Shown here: positions 60,693-64,000 of the stretch, in pieces
Position numbering within the stretch: position 1 is the stretch's first letter
How the letters are laid out: every line of letters begins with the position of its first letter
Assembly: GCA_002396085.1 (NCBI GenBank)
Contig: DGWI01000028.1
Location: 15,293-79,292, forward strand
Length of the DNA stretch: 64,000 nt
Direction of reading: 5' to 3'
DNA from: Porphyromonadaceae bacterium UBA4262
GTDB lineage: Bacteria > Bacteroidota > Bacteroidia > Bacteroidales > Muribaculaceae
Program-made: the position numbers and the translations under genes
The notes under the pieces: model-generated
Told to the model about the DNA's origin: nothing
The model's input: the letters and a program-made list of their open reading frames with translations, nothing else
The model's database searches: none

Positions 60693-61739
60693 TTATTTGC
60701 CTCCCATATTTCGAATGACACTTTGCAGTTTCCTTAAAGTTTCCATCAAAGTCTCGAAAGGCAGAGCCTCGCCGTAGATGAAATTGCTGACCATATTTCT
60801 ATTGTAGTCATTTTTGAACAATTCCAGCATTTCACCCTCGGGGCAGAAATGTATGTTCTCTGGATAGTCAAGATTATAATCGACATAACCCAAATGATAA
60901 AATTTACGTCGGTGCTCAACAATTGCTTTGAATAAGTCTAAATCGTTGATGGCTTGTAGTCCATATTCTGAATGCTACAACCTATCAATGTCATAGAGGT
61001 GGCGGCTCATCCTTCGCGAACGTGGACGGTTCTTTTGCAACTCCTCATTAAGAAGAAGCACTTTCTCGATGAATGTTCTTGTCGGAGTCACGGTGCGTAT
61101 GTTGCAATAAGTTTCATCCGCTTCCGGGAGAATATCTCCAATCAATGATGTAATGTGCTTCACTTCGAAAGGCTCTGACATAGAAAGGTAACTGATTTCT
61201 ATCTTTACCTTATGGTCTATATCAATTTGTTCTGCACTCTGAAGGATTGTGTCATAGTGAACGAATATCACTGTCGGATCGCTGTCGTGATCAATAGCGG
61301 CAAGACCTTGTTCGGTTTCTCGCATAATCACATTTTCAAGTTTGAACCCCGTGATTCCCATATCAGTCAAACGTGTGTTGAGTTCCTTGGATAACTCATC
61401 GTGAATGAAGTCCCTTGAAGCTTTGCGTAGCGATTTGATTTGGTTGTTATTTTCACATCTAGCAAAGGGACACCCCAGTTCTTCCAAAAAGAATGTTCGG
61501 TCAATCGATAAGTCTATATCTTCACTGAAACGCTCTATCAGGTTCCAGCCCTTACTCAATGAAGTTCCGCCCTTAAATAGCAATGCCTTGCCGACCCTTG
61601 TCTGTGAAAGGGCCTGGAGTATGCTTGTCACCCACCAATCTTTCTCAACGGCTAGTGACGATATTCGATGCCGATGTGCCACATTTTCCAATGCGGCGAT
61701 TTGGTCACTTGTGCTGAGAGATTGCCATTTACTTTTCAT
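60693..61739 (-). pseudogene. AbiEii-type nucleotidyltransferase toxin with in-frame amber codon
   Basis: From the ATG at 61739 the frame gives 254 residues to a TAG at 60975-60977, then stays open in the same frame for 93 more codons to 60693. The downstream part (HSEYGLQAINDLDLFKAIVE, then FIYGEALPFETLMETLRKL) fits the usual C-terminus of AbiEii/AbiGii toxins, so the TAG interrupts one gene. The N-terminal part keeps the nucleotidyltransferase motifs LLFKGGTSLSKGWNL and FSEDIDLSID. AbiEii toxins modify tRNA or related targets and cause growth arrest in abortive infection. The truncated toxin is probably inactive. It overlaps the antitoxin gene by 11 bp. Confidence 0.85.
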
Positions 61740-62337
61740 ATTCAATCATTTTGAGAAGTTTTACAAATTCTTGTTTTATCCACTGTGGCATCACCGTTAA
61801 ATCTTGCACAATTGTATCTGGTTCAGGATGATGTCGAAGAAGTTGAAGCAAATGCGCTGCATCTTCCTTTCCGAAATGCTCTTGCCCGATTGATTTCATA
61901 GCCTGGACAATGAGCCGGGTGTACGCCCCTTTTACCGCAAAATTCTTTGGAGCAACACGTTTGAGTGTGATTTTTCTTCCACCTACCGTAATTTTTCGTG
62001 CGGTTCCAGATGTAACATAAACATAATTCATGGGAACTTGAGTGGAAAACCCCAGCATATTTAGCACAGCCTCTCCACAAGGCAACACATCAGCATTGTC
62101 GCGACGAGCGATTGCGTTAACAATCGTGTCAACCGACGGAAATACAAGCCCGAACCTGGTCTGCTCAGGTTTCATATAAATTCCTCGCGCAAGCCTAACA
62201 AGGGCTTTCTGTCGCACCAAATCGGCCAACACTTTATTTACATATTGGTCATCAAATTGCGAGAAGTCGCTATTAAAAAACAACGATCCGTCCTTAACTT
62301 CGTTAATGCTTGATTTTATGGAATCTACGACTTTCAT
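61729..62337 (-). CDS. AbiEi-like antitoxin (DUF6088 type)
   Basis: A protein of 202 residues from the ATG at 62337 (MKVVDSIKSSINEVKDGSLF). The N-terminal 75 residues look like a winged helix (VNKVLADLVRQKALVRLARG) followed by the AbiEi-like middle part (FPSVDTIVNAIARRDNADVL, TARKITVGGRKITLKRVAP). Such antitoxins repress their own promoter and oppose the nucleotidyltransferase toxin encoded directly after. It has a consensus promoter. The antitoxin is intact although the toxin gene is interrupted. Confidence 0.82.
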   Translation of the reverse strand: MKVVDSIKSSINEVKDGSLFFNSDFSQFDDQYVNKVLADLVRQKALVRLARGIYMKPEQTRFGLVFPSVDTIVNAIARRDNADVLPCGEAVLNMLGFSTQVPMNYVYVTSGTARKITVGGRKITLKRVAPKNFAVKGAYTRLIVQAMKSIGQEHFGKEDAAHLLQLLRHHPEPDTIVQDLTVMPQWIKQEFVKLLKMIEYEK

Positions 62338-62375
62338 ATAGATATAATTAACAAATATTAAGTCATTTATTTTTG

Positions 62376-62406
62376 CAAAATTAGCGACTATTTTTGAGTT
62401 GGCAAA
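62376..62406 (-). promoter_or_regulatory. Promoter of the abiE operon
   Basis: Minus strand: TTTG (62403-62406), 19 bp, TAATTTTG (62376-62383), about 40 bp before the antitoxin start. Confidence 0.82.
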
Positions 62407-62480
62407 ATATTTCAATGATTATTTGCAGTCTCATACTGTCACCAACTAACTTCCGGCCATGTCACACTCGTTCCGCCACT

Positions 62481-62509
62481 AAAAAAGAGAACCGCTCGAG
62501 GCGGCTCTC
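62481..62509 (-). terminator. Terminator of the ardA gene
   Basis: Stem GAGAACCGC/GCGGCTCTC (one mismatch) with loop TCGAG; the A run at 62481-62486 gives a T run on the minus strand. An almost identical copy stands at 63.8 kb. Confidence 0.8.
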
Positions 62510-62534
62510 TCGGTGTGGTGGGCGGTGCTACTGC

Positions 62535-63299
62535 TCACAGGCGGCGGAAAACGTAACCGCTTTCAAAGTAGTAATCATCGATGAACAAATCACGGGCAAA
62601 AGCCTTGTAATCGAAATACGACTTCAAAAACTCGGGTGCGCCCTCCAGCATGCAGCAATCTTCGGCAAGCTGCTCGGCATATTCTTCTTCATTCGACCAC
62701 TTGCCGCAATAGGCTTCACGGAAATTGTCGAAAATGGTGCTATCATCACGGCTGCTGCCGAAGGCTGCAACATAGACCTCAAAGGCTTCACGCTCATCGT
62801 CATCGAGTTCGGCAAACTCACGGATTAAGTCAAATTCACGCTCGCTCATAAATCCCTCGGTGTACCATTCACGGGGGAAATCGGTGAAGTCCTGCGCCAT
62901 AAATTCGGGGTCCGCTTCATCGCGGTGAATGTAACGGCACACTGCCAAAAACTCATCGTAATCGGCAAAGGTGGTAAGGTCAAGCCAAACGCCTCGCAAA
63001 GAGCCACAATTATATTTGTGGTAAGTGCCCACATAGACGGCGGGCGAGCCATCGAAGTGCGTAAGGGCATAGTCCTTTAGGTCAAATTCCTCGACCTCAT
63101 TGTTATCTACATCAACCTCAACATTATTGGCTACGCCTTTAATGCTCACGCTCGGCAATTCAAGTGAACTTGATTGCTCTCGCTCACTCGCATTATTGAG
63201 ATTGGAGGAGCTGGAGCTGAAGCTTTTTACAGCCTGCTCTTGTGCTTGGGTGCTGTCAGCACCGCTTGCAGAATTGATAGAAAGGGATTTTGTACTCAT
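62535..63299 (-). CDS. ardA: ArdA antirestriction protein with Ser-rich N-terminal extension
   Basis: A protein of 254 residues. From about residue 76 it matches ArdA, a DNA-mimic that blocks type I restriction enzymes: SPAVYVGTYHKYNCGSLRGV, EFMAQDFTDFPREWYTEG, AYCGKWSNEEEYAEQLAEDC. It is highly acidic, as needed to mimic DNA. The first 75 residues (Ser/Asn/Glu-rich, SFSSSSSNLNNASEREQSSS) are an unusual low-complexity extension. Mobile elements carry ArdA to survive entry into a new host. It is followed by a terminator. Confidence 0.9.
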   Translation of the reverse strand: MSTKSLSINSASGADSTQAQEQAVKSFSSSSSNLNNASEREQSSSLELPSVSIKGVANNVEVDVDNNEVEEFDLKDYALTHFDGSPAVYVGTYHKYNCGSLRGVWLDLTTFADYDEFLAVCRYIHRDEADPEFMAQDFTDFPREWYTEGFMSEREFDLIREFAELDDDEREAFEVYVAAFGSSRDDSTIFDNFREAYCGKWSNEEEYAEQLAEDCCMLEGAPEFLKSYFDYKAFARDLFIDDYYFESGYVFRRL

Positions 63300-63767
63300 A
63301 ATCGTGAAAATTTAGAGATTAAACATTATTGATCTTGTTCTCGCTTTCGCTTCGCTTTTTACGGTGCTTCATAAAGTGAGGCAGGAAAGCGGACGACCGC
63401 AAGGCTTGCCCGAAAATTACTACCCGCAGGGTTGGAGAATTTTAGTGGCAACTCGACATGGGCCTTGCAGTAAGCGGCTGCCCTTAACTTTGCAGCGGAA
63501 AATCGAGGCGAGAAAGCGAGGGAGAAACAAGTCAATGGGTTTTAATCAATTTTCAGATGAGTACACCTTTCTACCTGCAAGCGGTGTAGACATCAAAGTG
63601 CCCGGGCAACAAGAGCGGAAAAACAAGCCGTGAGGTTACGAACACCCCTCACTCCTCGAAAGGAGTTTAGTCCACGCTGTGCGAGGAGGTTTGCCACCGC
63701 CAACGGCGGTTGGCATAAGAAAACATTATCTTTCACAATGCTTGTGATGGTTGCCGGTCGCTGACGT
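63300..63767. other. Intergenic region of the element without a supported gene
   Basis: Short frames are open on both strands but show no family features or signals. It carries GCCACCGCCAACGGCGGTTGGC, an imperfect inverted repeat, and a GC-mixed composition like the 59.6-60.6 kb region. Confidence 0.5.
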
Positions 63768-63773
63768 TCCGCC

Positions 63774-63804
63774 ACAAAAAAGAGAACCGCTTGGGGCGGC
63801 TCTC
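63774..63804 (-). terminator. Terminator of a minus-strand gene at the right edge
   Basis: GAGAACCGC/GCGGCTCTC stem with an A run on its left (T run on the minus strand), a near copy of the ardA terminator. Confidence 0.78.
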
Positions 63805-63822
63805 TCGGTGTGGCGGGCGGTG

Positions 63823-63978
63823 CTAATCTTCTTCCCAATCGGGGCAGGTGCTTTGCTCGCTTACTTGCTCATCGTTCTTGGTGCAGTGCCACAAGTGCCA
63901 ACCGCAAGCCTTTGCGAATTTGCAGGAACAAATCGAGCAAATGAGTGCAGTGGCAAAACTTGTTTTGACAATGCCGTA
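63823..63978 (-). CDS. Possible small Cys-rich protein
   Basis: An open frame of about 51 codons ending at a TAG that sits in the same shared 3' trailer as ardA. It encodes ICSICSCKFAKACGWHLWHC followed by CPDWEED: a Cys/His set (six Cys, two His) that could bind a metal. No ATG is in frame downstream of the TAA at 63979-63981; an ATT codon at 63970-63972 is the only near-cognate start close to the N-terminal end. So either a rare start is used, the reading is damaged, or it is not a gene. Not recognised. Confidence 0.35.
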   Translation of the reverse strand, partial: YGIVKTSFATALICSICSCKFAKACGWHLWHCTKNDEQVSEQSTCPDWEED

Positions 63979-64000
63979 TTATAGGAAATGCACAAGCATT

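Larger units (their letters stand above)
58000..64000. mobile_element. Integrated element at tRNA-Pro (left end; right end outside the window)
   Basis: A tRNA gene, a tyrosine recombinase next to it, then AbiE toxin-antitoxin, ArdA antirestriction and noncoding structured DNA, with different spacer composition from the rest of the window. These are the usual contents of an integrative and conjugative or mobilizable element. The second attachment site (a repeat of the tRNA 3' end) is not seen, so the element continues past 64000. Confidence 0.75.

Noticed and set aside
63364..63633. Plus-strand frame of 89 codons
   Set aside because: No promoter, no domain, sits in mixed-composition spacer opposite to the direction of neighbouring genes.
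63751..63984. Plus-strand frame of 77 codons at the right edge
   Set aside because: It reads through the terminator hairpin of the minus strand and has no features of a protein family.

Overview
The window looks like a chromosome segment of a gut-type Bacteroidales bacterium, probably Muribaculaceae or a close relative. The evidence is a type IX secretion (T9SS) sortase locus, several secreted proteins with T9SS sorting tails, Bacteroidota promoters (TTTG, about 19-20 bp, TAnnTTTG), no obvious Shine-Dalgarno sites, fused 2-oxoglutarate:ferredoxin oxidoreductase subunits, and AT-rich spacers between moderately GC-rich genes. The species assignment is inference.

Region by region. (1) 1-15.4 kb: the tail of a C69 dipeptidase, then a minus-strand cluster holding a canonical PorU-type C25 sortase, a fumarylacetoacetate-hydrolase-like gene and three further divergent PorU-like C25 proteins in tandem. 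(2) 15.6-20.9 kb: a small lipoprotein and a TolC/HlyD/ABC-2/ABC-2 export operon. (3) 21.2-30.5 kb: three T9SS cargo proteins of one repeat family around housekeeping genes (KdsC-like HAD, Maf, an ATP-grasp-like protein, DinB). A striking 9-bp-period TCTAG array lies upstream of dinB. (4) 30.7-48.5 kb: housekeeping genes: korAB, DNA polymerase III delta-prime, an AddB-like nuclease, mlaFE, a LuxR regulator with a hemerythrin protein, udk, lptB, rplY, pth, threonine aldolase, an S4 RNA-binding protein and speA. (5) 48.5-57.6 kb: two REP-associated tyrosine transposases (RAYTs), one broken by a stop codon, each beside its own palindromic repeat family. truA lies between them, and a tandem family of three gingipain-type adhesins follows, each copy trailed by the same terminator and composite REP cluster. 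(6) 57.9-64 kb: tRNA-Pro(GGG) followed by a tyrosine recombinase and an integrated element that runs off the window. It carries a structured noncoding region of about 1 kb, an AbiE toxin-antitoxin pair whose toxin gene has an in-frame amber codon, and an ArdA antirestriction gene.

How the genes fit together: PorU enzymes remove the C-terminal sorting domains of T9SS cargo at the cell surface. The window holds four PorU-like enzymes and six proteins with sorting-domain-like tails. Three of the six carry the cleaved-adhesin and/or DUF2436 modules otherwise best known from Porphyromonas gingipains and hemagglutinins. The expanded sortase set and the duplicated cargo set are the most interesting biology here. 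The RAYT/REP system has seeded the spacers between the duplicated cargo genes and may have aided their duplication.
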